This document shows positions 1 to 6,937 of a stretch of DNA of 28,503 bases, in pieces (the first letter of the stretch is position 1; each line of letters opens with the position of its first letter). This DNA comes from CAZESS01 sp964414415 (GTDB lineage Archaea > Thermoplasmatota > E2 > UBA202 > DSCA01), in contig CAYPWJ010000018.1 in NCBI GenBank assembly GCA_964414415.1, positions 1-28,503 on the forward strand. Direction: 5' to 3'. Below the pieces are notes generated by a model, which was not told where the DNA came from, ran no database searches, and saw nothing but the letters and a program-made list of their open reading frames with translations. Made by a program: the position numbers and the translations under genes.

Positions 1-196
1 GCTTTTTTTCGATGGGGTCGGGCGTGACCGACGAGCAGGAGCCGTAGATGAGCGACGTGAGCGTGCCGTTGCGGTTTTCCCTGACACCGCAGATGCCCCG
101 CTGGCCGTCGGCGATGATGCATTCATGGGGGCAGAGGTGGCACTGCACCCTGCCGTTTTTTGGCTCCCAAAATCGTGCTTCTCGCTCCACTGCCAT
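1..196 (-). CDS. amrS: AmmeMemoRadiSam-type radical SAM enzyme, N-terminal fragment
   Basis: The reverse strand reads 65 codons from ATG at 196 and runs off the left edge. The product contains CHLCPHEC near residues 19-26, then GQRGICGVREN and a DPIEKK segment. This series (CxLCPHxC, GxxGxCxVRxN, DPIEKKPL) is typical of the start of AmrS, the radical SAM member of the AmmeMemoRadiSam group. The radical SAM CxxxCxxC motif would lie outside the window. A TATA-like element at 211-220 is too close for ATG 196 to be leaderless. GTG at 190 would fit better and gives a start more like relatives, so the exact start is uncertain. The reaction of this family is poorly known. Confidence 0.8.
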   Translation of the reverse strand, partial: MAVEREARFWEPKNGRVQCHLCPHECIIADGQRGICGVRENRNGTLTSLIYGSCSSVTPDPIEKK

Positions 197-321
197 TTTA
201 TCCGATGGCGATTATAAAAGGCTTGTCCCTCTCGGGCGATATCTTTCCGGACTAAAATCTGCCATCCCCGCGGAGCACGCTCTGGGGTATCGGGATAAAA
301 AGATAATGGGCAACGAGAAGC

Positions 322-328
322 TATATAT
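322..328 (+). promoter_or_regulatory. TATA-like element for the first PadR gene
   Basis: TATATAT is centred about 28 nt before ATG 353, the spacing expected for a leaderless archaeal transcript. It overlaps an imperfect inverted repeat at 326-344. Confidence 0.5.
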
Positions 329-344
329 GTAACTTTGTTATATA
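326..344. promoter_or_regulatory. imperfect inverted repeat, possible PadR operator
   Basis: TATGTAAC and GTTATATA flank a TTT spacer; the 8-nt arms have one mismatch. The repeat covers the edge of the TATA element and the stretch before the start of the adjacent PadR gene, a suitable place for autoregulation. Its half-site resembles the TGTAAT half of the palindrome at 2596-2609. Confidence 0.35.
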
Positions 345-352
345 GTTTAGCA

Positions 353-733
353 ATGTGCAAGGACATGAAACACAGCTGCAAAACGCACCATGGATACCCA
401 GAACGGAGGTGGCTGCAGTTCTTGATCCTCCGTGTCGTGTGCGAGAAGCCGATGCACGGATATGGAATTATCAAAAAGATAGAAGACCTGAGCGAGGGCA
501 GACACAAGGTCAAATCTGGAACGATGTACACGACGTTGCGGAGGATGGAAAAGAAAAAACTCCTCCAATCCGACTGGAAAAAGAGCGAATCGGGCCCAGA
601 TAAACGGATGTACAGCATAACCAAGGAGGGAAGAGAACATCTGAAGAGCTGGCTGGAGATGGTCAGAGAGCGAAAAAAGATGATGGAAAAGATGACGAGA
701 TTCTATGAAAAAGAATTTGGAAACGAAGAATGA
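353..733 (+). CDS. PadR family transcriptional regulator with Cys/His-rich N-terminus
   Basis: The 126-aa product has the PadR winged-helix layout: a first helix around LQFLILRVV, then HGYGIIKKIE, GTMYTTLRRME for the recognition region, a wing with KRMYSITKEGREHL, and a C-terminal dimerisation helix. ATG 353 is preferred over TTG 335 because it lies about 28 nt after a TATA element. From this start the N-terminus holds C2, H7, C9, H12 and H13, an unusual cluster that could bind metal; this is inference. The gene is followed on the same strand by a broken cupin-like gene and two permease genes, so it probably controls them and itself. The ligand is unknown. Confidence 0.85.
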   Translation: MCKDMKHSCKTHHGYPERRWLQFLILRVVCEKPMHGYGIIKKIEDLSEGRHKVKSGTMYTTLRRMEKKKLLQSDWKKSESGPDKRMYSITKEGREHLKSWLEMVRERKKMMEKMTRFYEKEFGNEE

Positions 734-745
734 GGATGTGATAAT

Positions 746-1040
746 ATGAAAATATGTGACTTAAAAAGATGAAAGGCAAAAAAAAAAACTGGTCTACGGA
801 CAAGGGGAGTTCAAAGCACGGCACATCCAGCTGTCGAAAGGAGACCGAATCCTGTCCTGTGACATGTCATCTTACGTGATATTCAACGTGCTTGAAGGAG
901 ATGTGGAGGTTACAGTGGACGAGGATAAAGCCATCCTGAAAGGAGGTAAATGTCTCTTCTCGGAGCCCGGCGTATATTCGATGAACACGGAGGAAGGGGC
1001 GAGGATATTGGGGATACAGATTCAAAAGGTGGATGGATGA
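746..1040 (+). pseudogene. small cupin-like protein, reading frame interrupted in an A-rich stretch
   Basis: An open frame without a start codon runs from 765 to the TGA at 1038-1040. It contains LVYGQGEFKARH, ILSCDMSSYVIF, a VLEGDVEVTV strand pair and a GGKCLFSEPG segment, which suggests a single-domain cupin-like beta barrel of about 90 aa. Two start codons lie out of frame. ATG 746 follows a good ribosome binding site (GAGG at 732-735) and reads MKICDLK before it would need a +1 shift in the A-run at 763-767. ATG 769 needs one extra A in the 11-A run at 778-788. The coding quality downstream is intact and the stop overlaps the next start, so this is a recent frameshift, a sequencing error in a homopolymer, or programmed slippage. 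Confidence 0.6.
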
Positions 1041-1519
1041 ATGTCACAGCCATATTTATCAATGTCTTCGCACTCATCTGTTTGACCTATGGGTTTTACA
1101 GGAACAAAGAGAAGGCAATCCAGTCGTTGAAAAATGCAGCAAAGTCGTTATTCGGTATACTGCCAACGGTACTTGTTATCATAATAATCATCGGACTGAT
1201 GCTGGGGTTCATACCTCCATCGGAGATATCCAGGTTCGTAGGCGAGCAATCTGGAATCATGGGCGTATTAATTGTAGGGGCAGTGGGATCCGTGCTGCAC
1301 ATACCGGCCCTGATATCTTTTCCACTGGGCGCTTCTATGCTTGAAAGCGGCGCAACCGTGACAGCCGTAGCCGCCTTCATAACAACCCTGACGATGATAG
1401 GCATGGTGACCCTCCCCATGGAGATAAAAATTCTGGGCAAGAAATTTGCGCTGTTAAGAAATGGCCTCAGCTTCGGCATAGCCATCATCATCGCGCTGCT
1501 GATGGGGGCGATACTGTGA
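1037..1519 (+). CDS. half-size ArsP/YraQ-type permease, first partner
   Basis: The 160-aa membrane protein has about four hydrophobic helices: residues near 4-20, 36-56 (a run of Ile and Val), 70-120 and 140-158. The pattern, with IPPSEISRFVG and HIPALISFPLGASMLE, fits the predicted permease family COG0701 (ArsP_1/YraQ). Some members export organoarsenicals, and many have no known substrate. The full-length family is about twice this size, and the second half is encoded by the next gene. ATG 1037 overlaps the cupin-like stop as ATGA. Upstream in-frame codons back to 950 are the wrong frame of the cupin gene and were excluded. Substrate is not known. Confidence 0.75.
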   Translation: MNVTAIFINVFALICLTYGFYRNKEKAIQSLKNAAKSLFGILPTVLVIIIIIGLMLGFIPPSEISRFVGEQSGIMGVLIVGAVGSVLHIPALISFPLGASMLESGATVTAVAAFITTLTMIGMVTLPMEIKILGKKFALLRNGLSFGIAIIIALLMGAIL

Positions 1520-2052
1520 ACGAGGAGAAAAAGAGGGATCAGAAGAAAAAGATGGTCCGGAGCTGGGCGATATCGGCGGCCATGCTCGTTCTGGCGCTCA
1601 CCTTGGTCACCATCTACCCCGATAGACGCGAAGCCGTTATGAACACCTCCATAGAGTATCTGATGGAAATGATATTCATCCTCCCAGCAGTGATGGTGCT
1701 GATGGGCCTGTTCTCTGTATTTATACCCTCAGATACGGTGGTAAAGCATCTCGGCAAGGCCTCCGGTTCCCGTGGATTTTTTCTTGCCCTTTTGTTCGGT
1801 ACGTTACCCACCGGGCCGTTGTATGTGGCGTTTCCCATGGCATCGACTTTGATCTCGAAAGGAGCGAGGATATCCAATATAGTGGTCTTCCTTTCAGCAT
1901 GGGCATGCATAAAGATACCGCAGGAGATGGTGGAACTCCAGTTCCTGGGGCCCCGATTCATGCTGGCAAGATTGTCTCTCACCATCGTGTTCGTCGGGCT
2001 GGTGGGCCTCCTCATCGAGCGGCTTACAGTACGACGGGAGATCACTACCTGA
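1516..2052 (+). CDS. half-size ArsP/YraQ-type permease, second partner
   Basis: The 178-aa product has a positively charged cytoplasmic start (EEKKRDQKKKMVRSW), then about five hydrophobic segments including AISAAMLVLALTLV, IFILPAVMVLMGLF, a GTLPTGPLYVAFPMA motif and a last helix before a basic tail. GTLPTGPLY and ACIKIPQEM match the repeat signature of the COG0701 permeases. It starts at GTG 1516 and overlaps the previous gene by 4 nt (GTGA), so the two are probably made in equal amounts and assemble as a heterodimer. Each half keeps one Cys in a membrane segment. A role in metalloid or other toxic-compound efflux is inference from the family and the neighbouring PadR. Confidence 0.75.
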   Translation: MNEEKKRDQKKKMVRSWAISAAMLVLALTLVTIYPDRREAVMNTSIEYLMEMIFILPAVMVLMGLFSVFIPSDTVVKHLGKASGSRGFFLALLFGTLPTGPLYVAFPMASTLISKGARISNIVVFLSAWACIKIPQEMVELQFLGPRFMLARLSLTIVFVGLVGLLIERLTVRREITT

Positions 2053-2069
2053 TACAGCAATAATGTGCC

Positions 2070-2074
2070 TTTTT
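2070..2074 (+). terminator. short oligo-T stretch after the permease pair
   Basis: Five T residues follow the second permease stop by 18 nt, in the 41-nt gap before the convergent PadR gene. Archaeal termination often uses T-runs, but this one is short. Confidence 0.25.
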
Positions 2075-2093
2075 GCCTCTCGCCCGGTGGAGA

Positions 2094-2492
2094 TTAAAAG
2101 AATGCGGGGAATTCCCCGGCGATGCTGTTCAGCAGCTCCCCGAATTTTTCCTCGCCGTAAATCTCCCTGTATACGTTGAGAAAGCCGAGGATCATGTCCC
2201 GTGATTTGTCACCACGTTGTTTGATGTCCTCCTGCATCCGCTGCAGTTTTTCCTGCCCAGAGGGAGTCAATGCATAATATTTTCTATCCTCCCGCTCACT
2301 TCGGATACGGCTGATATAGCCGGCTTCCTCCAGCCGTTCCAGTGCTCCGTAGACTGCCCCGTACTTTGCGTTCCAATGGCCCCGTGACTTTTCTTCCAGT
2401 CGTTTTACCAGTTCATATCCATAGGTGGGCTCCTCCGCCATCATTCGAAGGATGAGATAGGTGATAAGCCCGCGGGGTATCTTCTTCTGCAT
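2094..2492 (-). CDS. PadR family transcriptional regulator
   Basis: The 132-aa product has the usual PadR winged helix: GLITYLILRMMAEEPTYGYELVKRLE, YGAVYGALERLEEAGYISR for the recognition helix, and a wing with RKYYALTPSGQEKL, followed by a long C-terminal helix for dimerisation. It is divergent from the RND exporter gene, with 144 nt between them, and convergent with the permease pair. A TATA element at 2516-2524 lies 28 nt from ATG 2492, so the mRNA is probably leaderless. A canonical-looking PadR site, ATGT-N8-ACAT at 2491-2506, covers the start and suggests autorepression. It likely also controls the exporter operon. Confidence 0.9.
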   Translation of the reverse strand: MQKKIPRGLITYLILRMMAEEPTYGYELVKRLEEKSRGHWNAKYGAVYGALERLEEAGYISRIRSEREDRKYYALTPSGQEKLQRMQEDIKQRGDKSRDMILGFLNVYREIYGEEKFGELLNSIAGEFPAFF

Positions 2493-2506
2493 GTCCGTGT
2501 AGACAT
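2491..2506. promoter_or_regulatory. ATGT-N8-ACAT inverted repeat, probable PadR operator
   Basis: ATGT at 2491-2494 and ACAT at 2503-2506 are separated by exactly 8 nt; the arms extend to ATGTC/GACAT. This is the known dyad of bacterial PadR regulators. It covers the predicted transcription start and start codon of the minus-strand PadR gene. Confidence 0.5.
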
Positions 2507-2515
2507 TGCCCGCTC

Positions 2516-2524
2516 TTTTAAATA
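2516..2524 (-). promoter_or_regulatory. TATA-like element for the second PadR gene
   Basis: On the minus strand it reads TATTTAAAA, centred 28 nt from ATG 2492; a leaderless transcript is predicted. Confidence 0.5.
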
Positions 2525-2562
2525 GGTTTATCCTGCAGCAATCAAATCGAACGTCGTAACGT

Positions 2563-2572
2563 ATTTATAATA
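2563..2572 (+). promoter_or_regulatory. TATA-like element for the RND exporter operon
   Basis: The sequence ATTTATAATA is centred near 2567, so transcription should start near 2594. That leaves a leader of about 40 nt with a GGGGGA ribosome binding site at 2622-2627 before ATG 2637. Confidence 0.5.
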
Positions 2573-2595
2573 CCCTTCCATCCGGATACTACAGT

Positions 2596-2609
2596 GTGTA
2601 ATATTACAC
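2596..2609. promoter_or_regulatory. 14-bp perfect palindrome at the exporter transcription start
   Basis: GTGTAATATTACAC is a perfect dyad without spacer. It lies at the expected start of transcription of the RND operon, where a bound repressor would block initiation. The neighbouring PadR is the obvious candidate binder, but the spacing differs from the ATGT-N8-ACAT site. Confidence 0.5.
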
Positions 2610-2636
2610 TATTACATATATGGGGGAACCCGCGAT

Positions 2637-5600
2637 ATGAATGAGGACATCCTACGTCATTTCTCATCGATTGTCACCGGCCATTCAAAGAAAATAATCG
2701 CAGCAGTCATCCTCTTCTCCCTCCTTATGGGCTATTTCGCAACAGGCCTGCAGATGCAGACGCGAGAAGAGGCATTCAATCCAGACACCCCCAAAAGCAA
2801 CTATCTCACCTATATAAACGAGGAATTCGGCACATCGGACAACATAGCCCAAATAATATTCACCGCAGACAACGGCGACGTTTTTACGACTGATGCTCTC
2901 ACCGACATGTTAAACGTGAAACAGGCGCTGTTACAAAATCAATCCATCCAGAGGACACTCTCCCATTCCCCTCGCAACCCCACCGGCATCACCACGCTTG
3001 CCGACACCATCCTCACGGCGCATCGCCTCCAAGAAATACAGCAGATGATGCTTCAAAAAACACAGTATGCAAACAACCGTACTACAAACATGTCGCATCT
3101 CCTTGAAAAACAGCAACGGCTCTACGCCTCCCTAGATACCACCGTTGCGCTCTGCAACTCGCTGCTCTCCTCTCCACACGAAAAAGTGCAAGATGCCGGC
3201 ACACATATGCTTACGGCTCTCTCAGCACTCCTCACCAACCCTTCAGCGATGCAAGCGATTGAACAACAAAACCATCTTCTCACGGAATATAGAAATGTGC
3301 TCGCAAATGGCAGCAGAACGGCTGTTATCGTCTCCACCGGCCTTACAGCAACGACGATAAAGGTGCTCACCTCGCCAGCAGCCCAACGGACAACACATGC
3401 CGCCATGGAATTAACAGAACAAATTGAGAACGCAACGCGACAATGGCCAGCGCTCAAAAACCTGACCGCCATCCTGAAAGAATCACTGGAAAAAGTCAAA
3501 ATCGATACAGACCAAAGAACGGCGCTCCAAGGGATGGCGACGATGCTCACAGGCATGAACACGGTTCTTACCGATAGAAAAGCAACTGAAGGCGAAAGAC
3601 AGACAGCCCGCGACATTGTGTTACACGTCATGGGTAACGTGGATACCGTTCAATCGTTATCCTTGGATAATCAAAGCAGTCTTTCGTTTTCTTTCCTGGA
3701 TTTTTCCGGCCCGGAACAGCAGTTAAACATGACCCTGCAGGAAAAGAAACAGCGTCTGTGCAATATGACCAATGCAGATGTCAAGGCCACCGTTCGCCAT
3801 ATCCTCACCTATTCATCAGAGACCTTCGATCAGTCCACCGCCCATGCCGTCTCAAACATCAACCACCTTGCAGGTGAGAGCGAGAGAACTGCATCCGTCA
3901 TCCACAATGTATCCCTCCGTGTCGAGGACGTGCAGTCGCGTCTCCACAGTCGTGACCGATTCGGCGCAGCCAGGCAGCTCGCCGGCTTCCAGGAGCATCT
4001 CCAGGATAACAGAAGCACGTTCACGACACTCAGCGCCACACTGGATACATCCGCATCTAAACTCCAGTCGGTACAATACCTGCCATCGCAGCTACAGCAG
4101 CTCAAAAACGGCATAGCCATGTCCATAAGCACAGACGCTGCCATTTCCACAGAGGCCGGTGATGTCTCCGCACAATCCTGCCTCGGGATGGTTCGGATGA
4201 ATGCAAGCCTCGACGATGCGGTGTTGCTGCAAGCCCAGCAGGATATCACTCATCTGGCCCGGCAGGAATCCGATACCCTCGGGACCAAGGTGTTTGGGAG
4301 TCATCTCATGAATGAGGAAATAAACGAGAGCACCCATCGAACGCTCACTACATTGCTTCCCATTGCGTTTCTTTTCGTAGTCGCGGTTCTTTTCCTGGTA
4401 TACAGAACGTTTATTGAGACAGTGCTCAGCTTCGGATCCCTCATCTGTGCCATCATCTGGACCGTGGGCATAGGGGTCCTGCTCGGCTTCGATTTCAACG
4501 TGATGACCATAGCAGTCCCCATCCTGATAACCGGCCTGGTCATCGATTACGGTATCCATCTCGTGATGCGATATCGTGAAGAAAAAAGAAAAGGTCACAA
4601 CCCATGGGATGCCACCACGCTGGCCATCACCACGGTCGGCGGGGCGCTGCTGCTGACTACCGTCACCACCGCTATCGGGTTCCTTTCAAACATGTTCAGC
4701 AGCATCCAGGTAATGAAAAACTTTGGTATACTGGCCGCTGTCGGCATCACGTCGAGCTTTGTTATCATGGTCGGCTTTCTCCCCGCCACCATCAACGAGA
4801 TCGAAAAACGGCGAAAAAACAGGGCCGGGCATCCGCCCACAGGAGCGCAGGGGAATACAAAGAAAAGTAAAGTGCAGGACTTGCTGTCCCGTATCGGCGA
4901 TGCGCCATACAGGCATCCCGTGTTTGTTCTCCTGCTGATATCGGGGCTGACGCTGTCAGCTGCCTACGGCGCGGCACACGTCGATACCACATTCAGCATG
5001 CAGGATTTCCTGCCTGAAAACCAGCCGCAGAAAGAAAACATCCAGCATATCCGGGAAAACTTCAACATAAGCACCTCCTACGCATACGTCCTCATCGAGG
5101 GAGATGTGGCCACCCCGTCATGCCTGCAGGCGCTGGACCAGACTGCGACAAACATGCAGGACGACGAACTGCTGCTTTCCGGCGATGGGCTCTCCTCGCC
5201 ATTGACTGTTTTACGGGAATATGGCACCGCACCCGCTGGCAGCCCCATGTACAATGCTACTGTTGCCGATCGGTTCGCGGCCAGCGACACGGACGGCGAC
5301 CTGGTTCCCGACCGTAACATATCCAACCTGTTTGACCTCTACTATGAAACGGCGGAGACTCGGGATGCGATGGCAGCGGTGGTCACCCGAAATACGGGAC
5401 AGGAGTATACCGCGGCGGTCATCAAAGTGAAAGAGAACGAGAAACTAATCGAGGCCAACGTCGATCGGGCGGCAGATATGGAGCACGACCTGCAGGAAGA
5501 CATACAGCCACTCCAAGCAGACAATTTCAATGTAGAGTTGACGAGCAACTCCATGATAATCCAGCAGACGACCGAGGAATTGGAGTCCACGCTGATTGCC

Positions 5601-6104
5601 TCCCTGATGGCCACGGTCTCCATCATAGCGGTGCTGCTCACTATCGTGTTCTACCGCCTCCATGGTTCCCTGGCACTTGGAGTTATAACTACGATTCCCG
5701 TGACGCTCGTCACCATCTGGATATTGGCCACCATGTTTATACTCGGCGTCCCTCTGAACATCATGACGGTGACCATCACGGCACTCACCGTGGGCATGGG
5801 CGTGGCCTATGGCATCCATGTCACGCACCGATATATGGAGGAAAATGAGGAGGAGCGGAATGTATACCGGGCTATGCATACCACCATCAAGCATACCGGT
5901 GGCGCGCTGTTCGGCTCCGCCACCACCACCATGGGTGCGTTCAGCATCCTGTCGTTCTCAAACATTTTGCTGCTGTCACGTTTCGGATACATCACAGCTA
6001 TCGCCATCGGGTACAGTTTCCTGGTATCCGTATTCGTTCTCCCCGCCATCCTTATGCTCCGAGAAAAATATCAAAAAAGAAGAAAGAAAAGTGAGATAAC
6101 ATGA
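2637..6104 (+). CDS. RND superfamily exporter (MMPL / HAE3-like), very large ectodomain
   Basis: The 1155-aa protein has two RND halves. Half one has a TM helix at about 18-35, a large outside loop to about 565, then a five-helix bundle (about 568-720) containing GLVIDYGIHLVMRYREE. Half two has a TM near 755-775, an outside loop to about 980 and a second bundle (about 985-1140) with GMGVAYGIHVTHRYMEEN. These paired Asp- or Ala-Tyr-Gly-Ile-His segments are typical of archaeal MMPL-type exporters driven by ion gradients. The first loop is about 530 aa, more than twice the second, and is mostly helical and Gln/Thr/Ala-rich, suggesting a coiled coil. DTDGDLVPDRN near 884 looks like a calcium-binding loop. 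The stop overlaps the next gene. The cargo is unknown; lipids or hydrophobic toxins are family-based guesses. Confidence 0.88.
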   Translation: MNEDILRHFSSIVTGHSKKIIAAVILFSLLMGYFATGLQMQTREEAFNPDTPKSNYLTYINEEFGTSDNIAQIIFTADNGDVFTTDALTDMLNVKQALLQNQSIQRTLSHSPRNPTGITTLADTILTAHRLQEIQQMMLQKTQYANNRTTNMSHLLEKQQRLYASLDTTVALCNSLLSSPHEKVQDAGTHMLTALSALLTNPSAMQAIEQQNHLLTEYRNVLANGSRTAVIVSTGLTATTIKVLTSPAAQRTTHAAMELTEQIENATRQWPALKNLTAILKESLEKVKIDTDQRTALQGMATMLTGMNTVLTDRKATEGERQTARDIVLHVMGNVDTVQSLSLDNQSSLSFSFLDFSGPEQQLNMTLQEKKQRLCNMTNADVKATVRHILTYSSETFDQSTAHAVSNINHLAGESERTASVIHNVSLRVEDVQSRLHSRDRFGAARQLAGFQEHLQDNRSTFTTLSATLDTSASKLQSVQYLPSQLQQLKNGIAMSISTDAAISTEAGDVSAQSCLGMVRMNASLDDAVLLQAQQDITHLARQESDTLGTKVFGSHLMNEEINESTHRTLTTLLPIAFLFVVAVLFLVYRTFIETVLSFGSLICAIIWTVGIGVLLGFDFNVMTIAVPILITGLVIDYGIHLVMRYREEKRKGHNPWDATTLAITTVGGALLLTTVTTAIGFLSNMFSSIQVMKNFGILAAVGITSSFVIMVGFLPATINEIEKRRKNRAGHPPTGAQGNTKKSKVQDLLSRIGDAPYRHPVFVLLLISGLTLSAAYGAAHVDTTFSMQDFLPENQPQKENIQHIRENFNISTSYAYVLIEGDVATPSCLQALDQTATNMQDDELLLSGDGLSSPLTVLREYGTAPAGSPMYNATVADRFAASDTDGDLVPDRNISNLFDLYYETAETRDAMAAVVTRNTGQEYTAAVIKVKENEKLIEANVDRAADMEHDLQEDIQPLQADNFNVELTSNSMIIQQTTEELESTLIASLMATVSIIAVLLTIVFYRLHGSLALGVITTIPVTLVTIWILATMFILGVPLNIMTVTITALTVGMGVAYGIHVTHRYMEENEEERNVYRAMHTTIKHTGGALFGSATTTMGAFSILSFSNILLLSRFGYITAIAIGYSFLVSVFVLPAILMLREKYQKRRKKSEIT

Positions 6105-6883
6105 TGCTAGAAAATGTCCCACGGATAGTAGGCATGATATATGCCGCGGCAGCGTTTGCCATCCTGGCATATCTGTTCAAAACTGACAGGTTTACCAGAC
6201 GAATAGGATACGTCTTCCTGGCCGTCTCGGGAGCCATGGGGTTCCTTGTGTTCACGCCAATGCTCCCCTACCAGTTCCAGGTGTTACTACTGGGGGATAT
6301 CGATGCGCTCGGCGTCCCGCTCGCGGGTGTGATCGTCGGCCTGTCGGGTATCCTGCTTCTCACGATGCTGTTCGGCAGATTGTTTTGCGGCTACCTCTGT
6401 CCGATAGGGGCTGTACAAGAGCTTATGTATTGTCTCCCAGGAAAGAAGATACAGCTTGGGCATAAGACGCTGGCTATGGCCATCCGGCTGGTTTTTCTTG
6501 GCGTCATCGCCATAGCTGGCATCCTCTGGTCCATCTCTTTGCTCTCATATGTCGGGATACACCAGTTTTTCCATCTGAACATGACATCCATGTTTTTCCT
6601 GGTGTTTCTGGCGATCGTTGCTTTCTCCGTTGTCATCTATCGCCCTTTCTGCCGGCTGATCTGCCCCTACGGCGCGCTTCTGTCACTGGCAGCCAGAAAA
6701 AGCGTCTTCAAACTATGGCGCAATGACACATGCATTGAATGCGGAAAATGCGAGAGAATTTGTCCAACCGACGAGGCAAAACGGGGGGACCTGAAACAGG
6801 AATGCTATCTCTGTGACCGCTGCCGGGAGGTCTGCCCAGTTGACGCGATAGCGTACCGGCGGAGGATGAAGGACGGAAAATGA
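6101..6883 (+). CDS. NapH/CcoG-like polytopic membrane protein with two 4Fe-4S clusters
   Basis: The 260-aa product has about five membrane helices, the paired motifs FCGYLCPIGAVQEL (near 93-106) and FCRLICPYGALL (near 186-197), and a C-terminal ferredoxin domain with CIECGKCERICP and CYLCDRCREVCP, enough for two 4Fe-4S clusters. This is the architecture of NapH/RdxA-type proteins, which pass electrons between the membrane quinone pool or flavin and other redox proteins. ATG 6101 overlaps the RND stop (ATGA), so the two are translationally coupled. Why an exporter should be made with an electron carrier is not clear from the sequence. Function assignment is by family only. Confidence 0.8.
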   Translation: MMLENVPRIVGMIYAAAAFAILAYLFKTDRFTRRIGYVFLAVSGAMGFLVFTPMLPYQFQVLLLGDIDALGVPLAGVIVGLSGILLLTMLFGRLFCGYLCPIGAVQELMYCLPGKKIQLGHKTLAMAIRLVFLGVIAIAGILWSISLLSYVGIHQFFHLNMTSMFFLVFLAIVAFSVVIYRPFCRLICPYGALLSLAARKSVFKLWRNDTCIECGKCERICPTDEAKRGDLKQECYLCDRCREVCPVDAIAYRRRMKDGK

Positions 6884-6885
6884 AA

Positions 6886-6893
6886 ATATATAA
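6886..6893 (+). promoter_or_regulatory. TATA-like element for the small cupin gene
   Basis: ATATATAA just after the preceding stop predicts a start near 6914-6916. A strong ribosome binding site, GAGGAGGA at 6925-6932, stands 5 nt before ATG 6938. Confidence 0.5.
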
Positions 6894-6937
6894 TCCCTCC
6901 ACGATATACCACAACACAACGATAGAGGAGGATACCC

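Noticed and set aside
48..332. open frame on the plus strand
   Set aside because: It is antisense to the AmrS fragment and then runs through a promoter region; the product shows no conserved pattern.
950..1036. N-terminal extension of the first permease
   Set aside because: It is an off-frame reading of the cupin-like gene; ATG 1037 overlaps the cupin stop and starts the hydrophobic protein properly.
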